64,000 bases of DNA from Streptococcus salivarius (GCF_000785515.1 NZ_CP009913.1:1888001-1952000); one strand, 5' to 3'. Shown: positions 26,631 to 34,401, numbered from the stretch's first letter. Made by a program: numbers and translations. Notes: a model not told the origin generated them from the letters alone.

Positions 26631-28358
26631 CTACTTCACAGTATCTTCACGACTCACTTTTTGTGATTCACCAGCCTTACCATTGATACGGTAGTCGCTG
26701 TAGTTAGAACCACTACTGCTAGAGTCACTATCGTCACCAACATATTCCACATTACATGACCAAGAGATTTTATCTTTGATATCTCCTGATGACTTAAATT
26801 TCGAATCATAACCATAATAGAAATCATAAACTGCTGTGAAGGTCACCTTGAAGGTCTTCTCACCAGTCTGAACGACTTCTGTGACGTCAACGTCTGAGAA
26901 AGAAATACTATCAGCAGCACGGTTTTTAGCACCCGTAGTATTTCTATCAATATCAGCCGTTACATCCTTGTACATGGTATCATCAGTACCATTTAGGAAA
27001 ATGTCAGATACACCATCTGGTGTCGTGTTGTGATTAGAAGCGTAGCTGCCAAATTTACCGTAGGCAGCAGTCAAGAGACGATCTGCCGTATCACGATCAA
27101 GAACACCATCAGCATCTAGAGTAACCGTTTGACCTTCAGAAATTTTCTTAATAGACAATGTCTCTGTCTTGATAGAGCTACCATCTTCGAAATTCTTCTT
27201 AACATAAACGGCTGACGAACCAGCTACTGCTACCTTGTTAACATCTAGTTTCCCTGAGTTAAGAGTTCCAATCTTAGTACCACCAACGTAGAGGTCTCCA
27301 TCCTTAAGATTAGACTTAACAGTAAAGCTGAGATACTCTACAGAAAGGTTGACTTCTGTTTTAGAGGTCACATTTTCCTCAGATGAGACAGTGATATCTT
27401 GATCATTTACCTTACCAGAAGCCACAAAATTGTAAGTTCCTGGATAGAGATGATTCAATTTAGCCGTGTAGTTATTACCATCTGTAGTAGCGTAAGAAAC
27501 CCCGTTAATAGTCACATTCAAATCAGCTGTATTAACGGTCAAATCAACCGTTCCAGGATCTACCACGATTCGCCACTTAGGAAAAATAAGGAACTGACGT
27601 CCAACCTTTTGCATACGTTCACCAGACATGAGTTGGCTCTTGCTATAGGCTTGTGTACTTTTAGTGTCTGTGTACTTAACTTCAGATGTTTTAATTTCCT
27701 TTTTAGTATCAGACCATACTTGGTATTCCAAGCTATCTTTAAAGCTCTTCTTAGCTGCTGCTTCATAACGCTCTGCTACTTGACCACGTGAGTAGTAGTA
27801 AGAACCAAAGCCGTAACTAGCAAGTGCTAAGACTGCTGAAACAACACCAGCAATAATCAGGATTTTCTTCCCTTTAGCCATAGCTGGCTTGGCTGGTTTC
27901 GCAGCCTTACCATCTGAGATAAACTGATGGATGGTTGATACATCATAACCTGAAGACTTACCAAGTAGGAATTCCTCAGGAAGAGGCTGACGTCCAACAT
28001 AGGTTTTAAAAGCCTTCATCCAGATAGCTTGTGCTTCTTTAGAAGCGGCCTCTGAATTTTCTTCAGCTTGACCTTGATCTGCTTGAGATACTGGTGCAAG
28101 CTCCTCAGTTTCTAAAGGAGTTGTTTCCTCTTCATCACCAAGCGGTACATCTTCAAACACTTCCTCGGCAACGTCATACTCATCAACTTCTTCTGTTGGT
28201 TCAGAAGGAGTGGCTTCTTGGTCCAAGCCCATTGCCGCAATGCCTTTAATAGCCTTTAAGTCAAAGTCTGCTTTCTGGCCTTCTTCAATCTCCAAAGCAT
28301 GGGGCGGACGACCAACTGCCTTTTCAAATAAATCAATCCACTTTTCTTTTGTTGCCAT
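26631..28358 (-). CDS. TcaA-like membrane protein with two N-terminal W-F-GR motifs
   Basis: A 575-residue protein. The cytoplasmic N-terminal part (1-165) carries the motif W-x3-F-x4-GR-x-P-x3-E twice, at residues 7-22 (KWIDLFEKAVGRPP) and 113-129 (IWMKAFKTYVGRQP), joined by a very acidic linker. One transmembrane helix lies at about 166-186. The outside part has beta-sandwich repeats with DLTVNTADLNVTINGVSY and SVEYLSFTVKSNLKDGDLYVGG, like TcaA, and an NTF2-like C-terminal domain ending in a Ser-rich tail. TcaA proteins affect glycopeptide sensitivity and cell-wall integrity and normally begin with a zinc ribbon, which is absent here. Second gene of a transcript starting at 29591. Confidence 0.75.
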   Translation of the reverse strand: MATKEKWIDLFEKAVGRPPHALEIEEGQKADFDLKAIKGIAAMGLDQEATPSEPTEEVDEYDVAEEVFEDVPLGDEEETTPLETEELAPVSQADQGQAEENSEAASKEAQAIWMKAFKTYVGRQPLPEEFLLGKSSGYDVSTIHQFISDGKAAKPAKPAMAKGKKILIIAGVVSAVLALASYGFGSYYYSRGQVAERYEAAAKKSFKDSLEYQVWSDTKKEIKTSEVKYTDTKSTQAYSKSQLMSGERMQKVGRQFLIFPKWRIVVDPGTVDLTVNTADLNVTINGVSYATTDGNNYTAKLNHLYPGTYNFVASGKVNDQDITVSSEENVTSKTEVNLSVEYLSFTVKSNLKDGDLYVGGTKIGTLNSGKLDVNKVAVAGSSAVYVKKNFEDGSSIKTETLSIKKISEGQTVTLDADGVLDRDTADRLLTAAYGKFGSYASNHNTTPDGVSDIFLNGTDDTMYKDVTADIDRNTTGAKNRAADSISFSDVDVTEVVQTGEKTFKVTFTAVYDFYYGYDSKFKSSGDIKDKISWSCNVEYVGDDSDSSSSGSNYSDYRINGKAGESQKVSREDTVK

Positions 28359-28409
28359 AAAGACTCCTATAAACTTACTTTTTCAAAAAATGCTAGAGGT
28401 TTACTTAGA

Positions 28410-29591
28410 TTAGAATAGAAGACCTACTGTAAATGATGACATGATAGCAAATACGATTGCAAACAAGATTGACAAAATCACACCATTCAAAAGTGCTGCC
28501 AAAATCATTTGATAGAATTTATCAGCCTTCCACGCTGTTGTTACAGGAACAATTGTAAAGAGGTTAGCAAGTGCAAATAAGAAGTAAACAACATAGAACA
28601 AGAATCCTGGGAAGGCTACAAGTCCAATAGCTCCCAACAAGATTGTTACGAGCAAGATTGGCAAGGCCAATGACGTCAAGCGACCAAAACGGTCAAAGCT
28701 ATTCAAGAAAGTAGTCTCAGGATCACGGAAAATTGCCTTACGTGTTACAAATCCTGCCAAGATAAAGGCAAAGATAAAAAGGAAGGCAGCTAGGATACTA
28801 GCAAAGAAAGCTCCAAAACCAATGCTTGATGTCTGGCTTGAAACTGAAGATGAGTAAGCATCTGTTCCATAAGAACCAAAAAGGTTACTCAATGCGTTTG
28901 TTGTTGATACAATTGAACTAACCACTTTACGTGCCACAGCGCTCAAGATTGCAAAGAAGGCAAGTCCAGTAAAGAGTGACAAGAAGATATAGTTAAGCCA
29001 ACCATTGTGTTTACCATAATCTGTCATGTCAGCTGGACGACGCCATGCATTAAGCAACCATGTCCAGTAGTTTTTGAAAGTTGTCGCAAATGCTGATGGT
29101 TGGGCTGGAACAACTACAGCTTGACCGTTGATAAATTGAACGTTTTGACCTGGTTGAAGAGGTTGACCGTTAGCAAAAGCTGCTTGTTGACCAGCTTGAG
29201 CATTGGCAAAACCAGCTTGTGGTTGTGCTGCCTGATTTGGCACTCCTTGTACTGGAGCAGCTTGAGCACCTGCAAAGGTTGGTTGAGGTTGTGCTGCCTG
29301 AGCATTTGTAAAAGAAGCTTGCGCTTGTGCGTCTTGTGCACTCGCAAAAGTCGGCTGTGGTTGCGCTTCTTGGGCACCAGCGAAAGTTGGCTGTGGTTGC
29401 GCCTCTTGGGCTGGTGTTTCTTGAACATTAGCGAAAGCTGGTTGCGCTGGCGCTTCTTGTGTTGGGGCAGTTTCTACTGCTGGTGCGTCATCTTGGAACT
29501 CACCAGCTGCAAGTGCTGCTGCAATTTCTTCTTCAGTCGCTGAACGACCATTGATGGCTTCAAAAAAGTCTAACCAATCTGCTTTAGTCAT
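28410..29591 (-). CDS. Polytopic membrane protein with Q/P/A-rich repeats and W-F-GR motif
   Basis: A 393-residue protein. Residues 1-28 carry the W-x3-F-x4-GR motif (DWLDFFEAINGRSATEEEI). Residues 35-160 are a low-complexity region of imperfect repeats around QPTFAGAQ (variants with FASAQ and FTNAQ). The C-terminal half has about five transmembrane helices with a cytoplasmic WTWLLNAWRRPADMTDY segment before them. The repeats should lie in the cytoplasm with the motif. It is the first gene of a two-gene transcript with the TcaA-like gene, 51 bp downstream. I do not recognise a function. Confidence 0.7.
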   Translation of the reverse strand: MTKADWLDFFEAINGRSATEEEIAAALAAGEFQDDAPAVETAPTQEAPAQPAFANVQETPAQEAQPQPTFAGAQEAQPQPTFASAQDAQAQASFTNAQAAQPQPTFAGAQAAPVQGVPNQAAQPQAGFANAQAGQQAAFANGQPLQPGQNVQFINGQAVVVPAQPSAFATTFKNYWTWLLNAWRRPADMTDYGKHNGWLNYIFLSLFTGLAFFAILSAVARKVVSSIVSTTNALSNLFGSYGTDAYSSSVSSQTSSIGFGAFFASILAAFLFIFAFILAGFVTRKAIFRDPETTFLNSFDRFGRLTSLALPILLVTILLGAIGLVAFPGFLFYVVYFLFALANLFTIVPVTTAWKADKFYQMILAALLNGVILSILFAIVFAIMSSFTVGLLF

Positions 29592-29665
29592 AATAATCTC
29601 CTTAAAAATACATAGAATGTCTTTATTTTATCACAAATAAATACATTAATAAATGTCATTTTTAT

Positions 29666-29699
29666 TAGAAAAAGGCTTGGAGCAAACTGTCCAAACCTT
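29666..29699 (-). terminator. Terminator after HAD/MazG-like gene
   Basis: Minus-strand stem AAGGTTTGGA/TCCAAGCCTT (29690-29699 with 29672-29681) with an 8-nt loop and T run. Confidence 0.8.
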
Positions 29700-29707
29700 T
29701 ATATTTT

Positions 29708-31093
29708 CTATTTACTTCTTTGTAGAGATTTTTGAATCTGACGATCTAGCTCACGTTTAATGTGTGGTTCTGGTGCAAATCGCGCTTCCCAATCACTTGG
29801 TTTAAGAATTTTGTGAGTCACAGGATCAAAGTGAGCTTTGCCATCTGGGAAAATTTTACCCATATTAGCCTCATGAACAGTATCAAAGAAAGGCTTAGGA
29901 TCCACACCCATAAGGACAAATGAGCCATAGGTCAAGTAAAGCAAGTCAGTCAATGCATCCACCTGACCAACCATAGTTGACTCTGAGTGCTCTTTAGAAC
30001 TAACTTTGAGCGCTGCCTTATCAAGAGCAGCATGCAAATCCAGAACAGCCTGACCAAAGACACGCTTGTCCCCACCTGATGAAGCATAGAGGAATTCGAC
30101 AATTTCTTCCAACTTGAAGTCCGAACGGTGACTAGCTTCCTCAATACCGTAAACACGAGGCATATCGGTAGTTGAGCCATCCATCAAATGGTGGAAATCC
30201 TTAACCTTGTTGAAGTTGTCATCATCACTGGTAAATGAATTCTCTGTTTCAAAGTGAATCAAACCGTAGTGTGACAAGGCTTTGGCAATCCCATTCTGGT
30301 TATTAGTATCAGTGACATGGGTAGCCTGGTCTTTCAGTTCGTCTTCACCATTACCCATGGCAACACCAATGCCGACGCCAGACAGCATTTCTAGGTCATT
30401 TTCCGAATCCCCAAAGGCCATAACCTCACTGAGTTCGAAACCAAAAACCTCACCTAGATGAGCGATACCTTTTAACTTAGATTGGTCCGCTGAAATAATA
30501 TCGGCTGAATAAGGACTTGAACGGGTAATCTTCACATGAGGAAACTTTTCTTCAATATCTTGTGTTTCCCCCACCGTCGCTACCATAACCACCTGATAAA
30601 TAGGCTCACGCATGATAGTCTTAAGAGTCTCAATACTTTGTGGCTTGAAACGACGAATCAAAGACTTGAAACTACGTTCCACCATCTTAGCCCAGGACTT
30701 AGGGACAATACGGCTGACGATTTGTCCAAACTTACTCGTTCCCATACTAATAATATTGGAACCAACAAGACCTGTGCTAGTCCCTAGAGAAATCTCTCTA
30801 CGGTGCTTGGTGGCATAGCGAATCAAGTTGTAGACTGTTGATTTAGGGAGCTGATTTTGATACAGGACCTTGTCATGAGTCAAAATATATTGACCATTAT
30901 AAGTGACTGCAAAATCCAGACCCAGATTGTCCATGAAAGGCTGAACAAATCCTGGACCACGACCTGTTGCCAAACCAACCAAGATACCATCTTCCTTCAT
31001 TTGACTGATAGCTTTTTTGGTTGAACTTGACACACGTTTTCGGTCATTTAGAAAAGTCCCATCAATATCAAAAAAGACTGCTTTAATGGCCAC
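29708..31093 (-). CDS. Cof-type HAD hydrolase fused to a MazG-like domain
   Basis: A 461-residue two-domain protein. The N-terminal 270 residues are a HAD-IIB (Cof) phosphatase: nucleophile motif FFDIDGTFLND, then GLATGRGPGF and GDSENDLEML. The C-terminal 170 residues have an all-helical pattern with EASHRSDFKLEEIVEFLYA and QVDALTDLLYLTYG and the tail NMGKIFPDGKAHFD, which resembles MazG/phosphoribosyl-ATP pyrophosphohydrolase-like domains. It could couple nucleotide pyrophosphatase and sugar-phosphate phosphatase activity. The start is GTG at 31093 with GAAGGAGGGG upstream. It diverges from the asparaginase gene over 71 bp. Confidence 0.82.
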   Translation of the reverse strand: MAIKAVFFDIDGTFLNDRKRVSSSTKKAISQMKEDGILVGLATGRGPGFVQPFMDNLGLDFAVTYNGQYILTHDKVLYQNQLPKSTVYNLIRYATKHRREISLGTSTGLVGSNIISMGTSKFGQIVSRIVPKSWAKMVERSFKSLIRRFKPQSIETLKTIMREPIYQVVMVATVGETQDIEEKFPHVKITRSSPYSADIISADQSKLKGIAHLGEVFGFELSEVMAFGDSENDLEMLSGVGIGVAMGNGEDELKDQATHVTDTNNQNGIAKALSHYGLIHFETENSFTSDDDNFNKVKDFHHLMDGSTTDMPRVYGIEEASHRSDFKLEEIVEFLYASSGGDKRVFGQAVLDLHAALDKAALKVSSKEHSESTMVGQVDALTDLLYLTYGSFVLMGVDPKPFFDTVHEANMGKIFPDGKAHFDPVTHKILKPSDWEARFAPEPHIKRELDRQIQKSLQRSK

Positions 31094-31164
31094 AGAGCTC
31101 CCCTCCTTCTAACATATTATGCTAAAATAAATTATAACATATAATATAATGGTGAGTAATATAA

Positions 31165-32133
31165 ATGACAAAAAAAATCCTAGTCCTTCACACTGGAGGA
31201 ACAATTTCCATGTCAGCGGATAATGATGGCAAGGTCAGTCAAAACGCTGATAATCCCATGAACCATGTGGGGCTTGATTTAGACAATTTAGAACTAACCG
31301 TTCTCGATTTTCTTAATATCCCTAGCCCACATATCACACCCTACCACATGCTGGATATTTACAAAAAAATCAAGGAAACAGCTGGGCAATATGATGGTGT
31401 GGTCATCACCCACGGAACAGATACTCTGGAAGAGACAGCCTACTTCCTAGACACCATGGCCGTCCCTGAGATTCCAATCGTCCTAACTGGTGCCATGCGT
31501 TCGTCGAACGAACTAGGAAGCGACGGAGTCTATAACTATCTCTCAGCCCTACGTGTTGCTAGCGACGACAAGGCCGCTGACAAAGGAATCCTGGTCGTTA
31601 TGAATGATGAAATCCATGCAGCCAAGTATGTGACTAAGACCCATACCACAAACGTGGCAACCTTCCACACACCAACCCACGGTCCACTAGGAATCATCAT
31701 GAAGCATGACATCCTCTGGTTCAAAACTGCAGAGCCTCGGGTTCGTTTTGACTTGGAACAAATCACAGGAACAGTACCAATCATCAAGGCCTATGCTGGG
31801 ATGGGTATCGGAGATGGAATCATCAGTCTCCTAGACCCTGAAAAGATTGATGGCGTGGTTATCGAGGCACTAGGTGCTGGAAACCTCCCACCATTGGCTG
31901 CAAGAGAAATCACAAATCTTATGGAAAAAGGAGTCCCTGTTGTGCTCGTTTCCCGCTGCTTCAACGGTATCGCCGAACCTGTCTACGCCTATGAAGGCGG
32001 GGGAGTCAAACTCCAAGAAGCTGGCGTTATGTTTGTTAAAGAACTCAACGCACCAAAGGCTCGCCTCAAACTCCTCATCGCACTCAGTGCGGGACTCAAA
32101 GACCAAGAATTGAAAGACTATATCGAGGGATAA
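31165..32133 (+). CDS. ansA: L-asparaginase (type I-like)
   Basis: A 322-residue asparaginase that hydrolyses L-asparagine to aspartate and ammonia. Both catalytic threonine motifs are present: LVLHTGGTISM at the N-terminus and ITHGTDTLEETAYFL. No signal peptide, so it should be cytoplasmic. The upstream region is very AT-rich with TATAAT about 13 bp before the ATG. A small membrane-protein gene follows 3 bp after the stop. Assignment to type I or II by sequence alone is uncertain. Confidence 0.92.
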   Translation: MTKKILVLHTGGTISMSADNDGKVSQNADNPMNHVGLDLDNLELTVLDFLNIPSPHITPYHMLDIYKKIKETAGQYDGVVITHGTDTLEETAYFLDTMAVPEIPIVLTGAMRSSNELGSDGVYNYLSALRVASDDKAADKGILVVMNDEIHAAKYVTKTHTTNVATFHTPTHGPLGIIMKHDILWFKTAEPRVRFDLEQITGTVPIIKAYAGMGIGDGIISLLDPEKIDGVVIEALGAGNLPPLAAREITNLMEKGVPVVLVSRCFNGIAEPVYAYEGGGVKLQEAGVMFVKELNAPKARLKLLIALSAGLKDQELKDYIEG

Positions 32134-32136
32134 GAC

Positions 32137-32280
32137 ATGAAACTTAGTATTGAAGCAACCGATAAATTGGAAAATAAAGATTTCCACTATGAGCTGACAG
32201 TCTCAAAAACACATATCGCCATGGTCTGTGGCACCGTGCTAGTCAGTCTAGCCCTGGTCGCATGGTTGAAGAAAAAATAA
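32137..32280 (+). CDS. 47-residue single-helix membrane protein
   Basis: Short frame from ATG 32137 to a TAA at 32278-32280, only 3 bp after the asparaginase stop. The product starts MKLSIEATDKLENKDFHYEL, then has one hydrophobic helix (about residues 26-43) and ends WLKKK. The tight spacing and the terminator directly after its stop support it as a real gene of the asparaginase transcript. Function unknown. Confidence 0.6.
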   Translation: MKLSIEATDKLENKDFHYELTVSKTHIAMVCGTVLVSLALVAWLKKK

Positions 32281-32335
32281 AAAGCTTGAAGCATGATCAC
32301 TAGAGAAGTGACTACTGCTTCAGGCTTTTAATTTT
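32281..32335 (+). terminator. Bidirectional terminator between asparaginase and HTH genes
   Basis: Long stem AAAGCTTGAAGCA/TGCTTCAGGCTTT (32281-32293 with 32316-32328; one G-T pair), then a T-rich tail on the plus strand. The complement also serves the minus-strand HTH gene, whose stop codon lies at its edge. Confidence 0.75.
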
Positions 32336-32540
32336 CTTCATCTGATCTATATTCAAGAATATCTCCTGGTTGGCAATCTAACTCCTTACAAATAGCATCC
32401 AGAGTCGTAAAACGGATTGCCTTGGCCTTGCCGGTCTTTAGAACCGAGAGATTGGCTGGGGTAATACCAATACGTTCTGCCAACTCACCCGAGCGCATCT
32501 TCTTCTTGGCAAGTTCAACGTCCAAATTGACAATAATCAT
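32328..32540 (-). CDS. Small HTH (XRE/YozG-like) regulator
   Basis: A 70-residue protein made almost wholly of a Cro/C1-type helix-turn-helix (GELAERIGITPANLSVLKTGKAKAI). AGGAGGGG precedes the ATG. It follows a DUF2975 membrane-protein gene by 9 bp, a pairing seen in many Firmicutes. It is the obvious candidate to bind the TATCG-N5-CGATA repeats at 33280-33294 and 33869-33941. Confidence 0.85.
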   Translation of the reverse strand: MIIVNLDVELAKKKMRSGELAERIGITPANLSVLKTGKAKAIRFTTLDAICKELDCQPGDILEYRSDEEN

Positions 32541-32549
32541 ATGCCCCTC

Positions 32550-33158
32550 CTAAATCGTGTATTCATTTTCCTCAGCAATGGCATTAGCCTTAGTCAAAAT
32601 CATAGCAACAGCATAGAGAACAAAGCTAACTAGCAAATAACTGATATTAAAGAAACTATAACTATGGTTGCCTGTCCCAAATGTAAAGATACCATTATTG
32701 ATAAAGGCCCCAAGAACTAGCAAATGCGCTGACCAACGAACCAACTTAGCATTTTTAGCGATAAAAATATCAGAACGATAAAGATTAATCAGAAAGACAC
32801 GTAGACACAACAAGAAGCCTATGTTGACTGACATACGAAGGAAATCAATGGTTGCTGCAAAAAGCGTCAGACTAGTGCTACTACTTTTCACGGTAACCCC
32901 CGAACCAAGAAGCATACGCAAACCTTGTTGTAAGAGTCCTTCATGACCAGTCAGGATAAAGGCATCAGTAAGAATGGTAATAACAAGACTTAAAAAGCCC
33001 GCAAAAAGGAGGACATTAACGAACAGGAGAATACTACGTAGACGTTTCTGTTCTTGCGTTTCCTGACGATTTTTAGCACTTTTGGCCGATCTCCAACCAT
33101 AATAACTAGAGCCAGCCAAGGCTAGGATGATTAAAAAATAAAATAAGATAGTTGTCAT
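32550..33158 (-). CDS. DUF2975-type membrane protein
   Basis: A 202-residue protein with about five hydrophobic helices and no recognisable catalytic motif. Position directly before a YozG-like HTH gene and general shape fit the DUF2975 family, members of which are commonly paired with such regulators. Start supported by GAGGT. A TATTG-N5-CGATA element lies upstream at 33280-33294. Function unknown. Confidence 0.65.
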   Translation of the reverse strand: MTTILFYFLIILALAGSSYYGWRSAKSAKNRQETQEQKRLRSILLFVNVLLFAGFLSLVITILTDAFILTGHEGLLQQGLRMLLGSGVTVKSSSTSLTLFAATIDFLRMSVNIGFLLCLRVFLINLYRSDIFIAKNAKLVRWSAHLLVLGAFINNGIFTFGTGNHSYSFFNISYLLVSFVLYAVAMILTKANAIAEENEYTI

Positions 33159-33279
33159 GTGTTACCTCGATTGTAAATTCATTTGATTTCTTTGAGCATA
33201 GACTAGAAAAAGCCAAGGTGCCTCTAGGAGCCCTTGACCTCATACTAAATCATTAGCTAACTATTAACAGTATCAATTA

Positions 33280-33294
33280 TATCGAATATCAATA
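33280..33294. promoter_or_regulatory. Candidate operator, one mismatch to TATCG-N5-CGATA
   Basis: Plus strand TATCG-AATAT-CAATA, 122 bp before the DUF2975 gene start at 33158. It matches the two perfect repeats near the next gene upstream (33869-33885, 33927-33941) except for one base, so both genes may answer to the same repressor. Confidence 0.45.
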
Positions 33295-33349
33295 TAAAAT
33301 ACTAGTTTATAGGTAAGATTTTACTACTTTTCAAATAAGATTCCTTCAA

Positions 33350-33787
33350 TTATTTGACAGCTGTTTGTCCCTTACGAAGACGGACAGCATCACAAGCTAG
33401 AGAGACCAAGAGGAGCCAGACTGATGTGCTGAAGTCCACTACAAGGTGATTAGTCGTTCCCAACTGCAGGAAGATATTCAAGGCTGATGGCACAAAGGTT
33501 AGAAGAGCAGCCTTTTTCAAGAAGAGAGAAAAATCTTCTGTCCAAAATGCCTTCCAAGTAAAGTCTTTAAGCTCTTTACGAAGGAGACAAAGCAAGGCAA
33601 GATAGAAGGCGAATTGTAACTCTGAGACTAGCCAGTAACCCCATCCAGAAAGGTAATGAACCTCAGCACCTGGAAAAAGATTAGTCACATCCACAAAAGG
33701 AAGGATAAGTAAAGCAAGCATTGCAAGACCGTAGATTGCCATAAGAAGAATAAGAACAGCGTTGATGATTGATTTAAGTGTTTTCAT
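33350..33787 (-). CDS. Four-helix membrane protein
   Basis: A 145-residue protein with four predicted transmembrane helices. The N-terminus MKTLKSIINAVLILLMAIYG is basic then hydrophobic. Size and shape resemble DUF2975-type proteins, but I see no decisive motif. It has its own strong promoter (TTGACA-17-TAATAT) flanked by palindromic operators, so it is tightly regulated. It lies upstream of the DUF2975/HTH pair. AAGGAAATA precedes the ATG. Confidence 0.6.
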   Translation of the reverse strand: MKTLKSIINAVLILLMAIYGLAMLALLILPFVDVTNLFPGAEVHYLSGWGYWLVSELQFAFYLALLCLLRKELKDFTWKAFWTEDFSLFLKKAALLTFVPSALNIFLQLGTTNHLVVDFSTSVWLLLVSLACDAVRLRKGQTAVK

Positions 33788-33868
33788 GATAAGTATTTCC
33801 TTTATTAAATAGTTTTTGGTATATAATTTCTCTTTTTCGCGAATAAGATTATCTTTATCGAAAACTTA

Positions 33869-33941
33869 TTATCGTTTATCGATAATTATATATTACACTC
33901 TTTATTTCTCCTTGTCAACACATTTTTATCGTTTTTCGATA
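33869..33941 (-). promoter_or_regulatory. Promoter flanked by two TATCG-N5-CGATA operators
   Basis: Minus-strand promoter TTGACA (33913-33918), 17-bp spacer, TAATAT (33890-33895). A perfect inverted repeat TATCG-TTTTT-CGATA lies upstream of the -35 (33927-33941). A second, TTATCG-TTTAT-CGATAA, lies between the -10 and the start of transcription (33869-33885). A partial copy follows at 33849-33864. Sites on both sides of a promoter are typical of repression by a dimeric DNA-binding protein. Confidence 0.65.
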
Positions 33942-33956
33942 TTTTTTATCTAAAAT

Positions 33957-33995
33957 TCAAAAAATAAAAACCAGCCAAGAAAATCTCAACTGGTT
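33957..33995 (-). terminator. Terminator of the small CiaR-like transcript
   Basis: Minus-strand 11-bp stem AACCAGTTGAG/CTTGGCTGGTT (with G-T pairs) and loop ATTTT, then a T-rich tail TTTTATTTTTT. Confidence 0.65.
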
Positions 33996-34161
33996 AGCTT
34001 ACTTATTTTAATCGCCTAGACTGGTCATGGTTCCGTCTAGACTTTTTATGAGTTTAAGAAGAGGGATTCTACGTTATGAAAAAAAGGAAAAAGGGATTTT
34101 GGAAAATGAGGGATGAAAGTTGTAGAATATGGGTAAATTGAGCCTCTTCCTAGCATCAATA

Positions 34162-34239
34162 CTAGTTTTGATAAACCTTAAAGTCTTGAGGATGCTTCTG
34201 GAAATTTCGGTTGAAGGTTACTTTAATTTTTACTGTCAT
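34162..34239 (-). CDS. 25-residue small protein
   Basis: Frame of 25 codons from ATG 34239 to TAG at 34162, preceded by AAAGGAGGACAAAACA, one of the strongest ribosome binding sites in the window. The product starts MTVKIKVTF, ends KVYQN, is basic (Lys/Arg-rich) and not hydrophobic, with no double-glycine or secretion signal. It lies about 75 nt into a transcript driven by TATAAT at 34321-34326. The leader folds into two hairpins (ATCAAAAC/GTTTTGAT and TTTGGC/GCCAAA). Function unknown. Confidence 0.55.
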   Translation of the reverse strand: MTVKIKVTFNRNFQKHPQDFKVYQN

Positions 34240-34320
34240 TGTTTTGTCCTCCTTTTTTAGGAATGGTTTGGCTTAGCCAAAACGTTTTATTATCAAAACC
34301 TATCTCGTTTTGATGGTTTT

Positions 34321-34375
34321 ATTATAGGTTGCCTAACTTAAAGAAAGCTTGTAATAAGCTTGAAGGAAACTTAAA
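34321..34375 (-). promoter_or_regulatory. Promoter with four phased TTTAAG-like boxes (CiaR-like)
   Basis: Minus strand, from upstream: TTTAAG (34370-34375), TTCAAG (34359-34364), TACAAG (34348-34353), TTTAAG (34337-34342), each separated by exactly 5 bp. A 10-bp gap then leads to TATAAT (34321-34326). The response regulator CiaR of streptococci binds TTTAAG-N5-TTTAAG direct repeats, and csRNA promoters carry such repeats just upstream of the -10. There is no good -35 box, as expected of an activated promoter. Confidence 0.6.
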
Positions 34376-34401
34376 ACTCTCAGTGAGTTTACTGAGAGTT
34401 T
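34374..34401 (-). terminator. Terminator after recG operon
   Basis: Perfect 11-bp stem AAACTCTCAGT/ACTGAGAGTTT with a 6-nt loop, downstream of the gene at 34408. T run TTTT on the minus strand. It abuts the CiaR-like boxes. Confidence 0.7.

Noticed and set aside
29150..29480. Regular short repeats on the plus strand that could suggest a CRISPR-like or satellite array
   Set aside because: They are codons for QPTFAGAQ-like repeats in the coding frame of the gene at 28410-29591; spacing is irregular and no palindromic repeat-spacer pattern exists.
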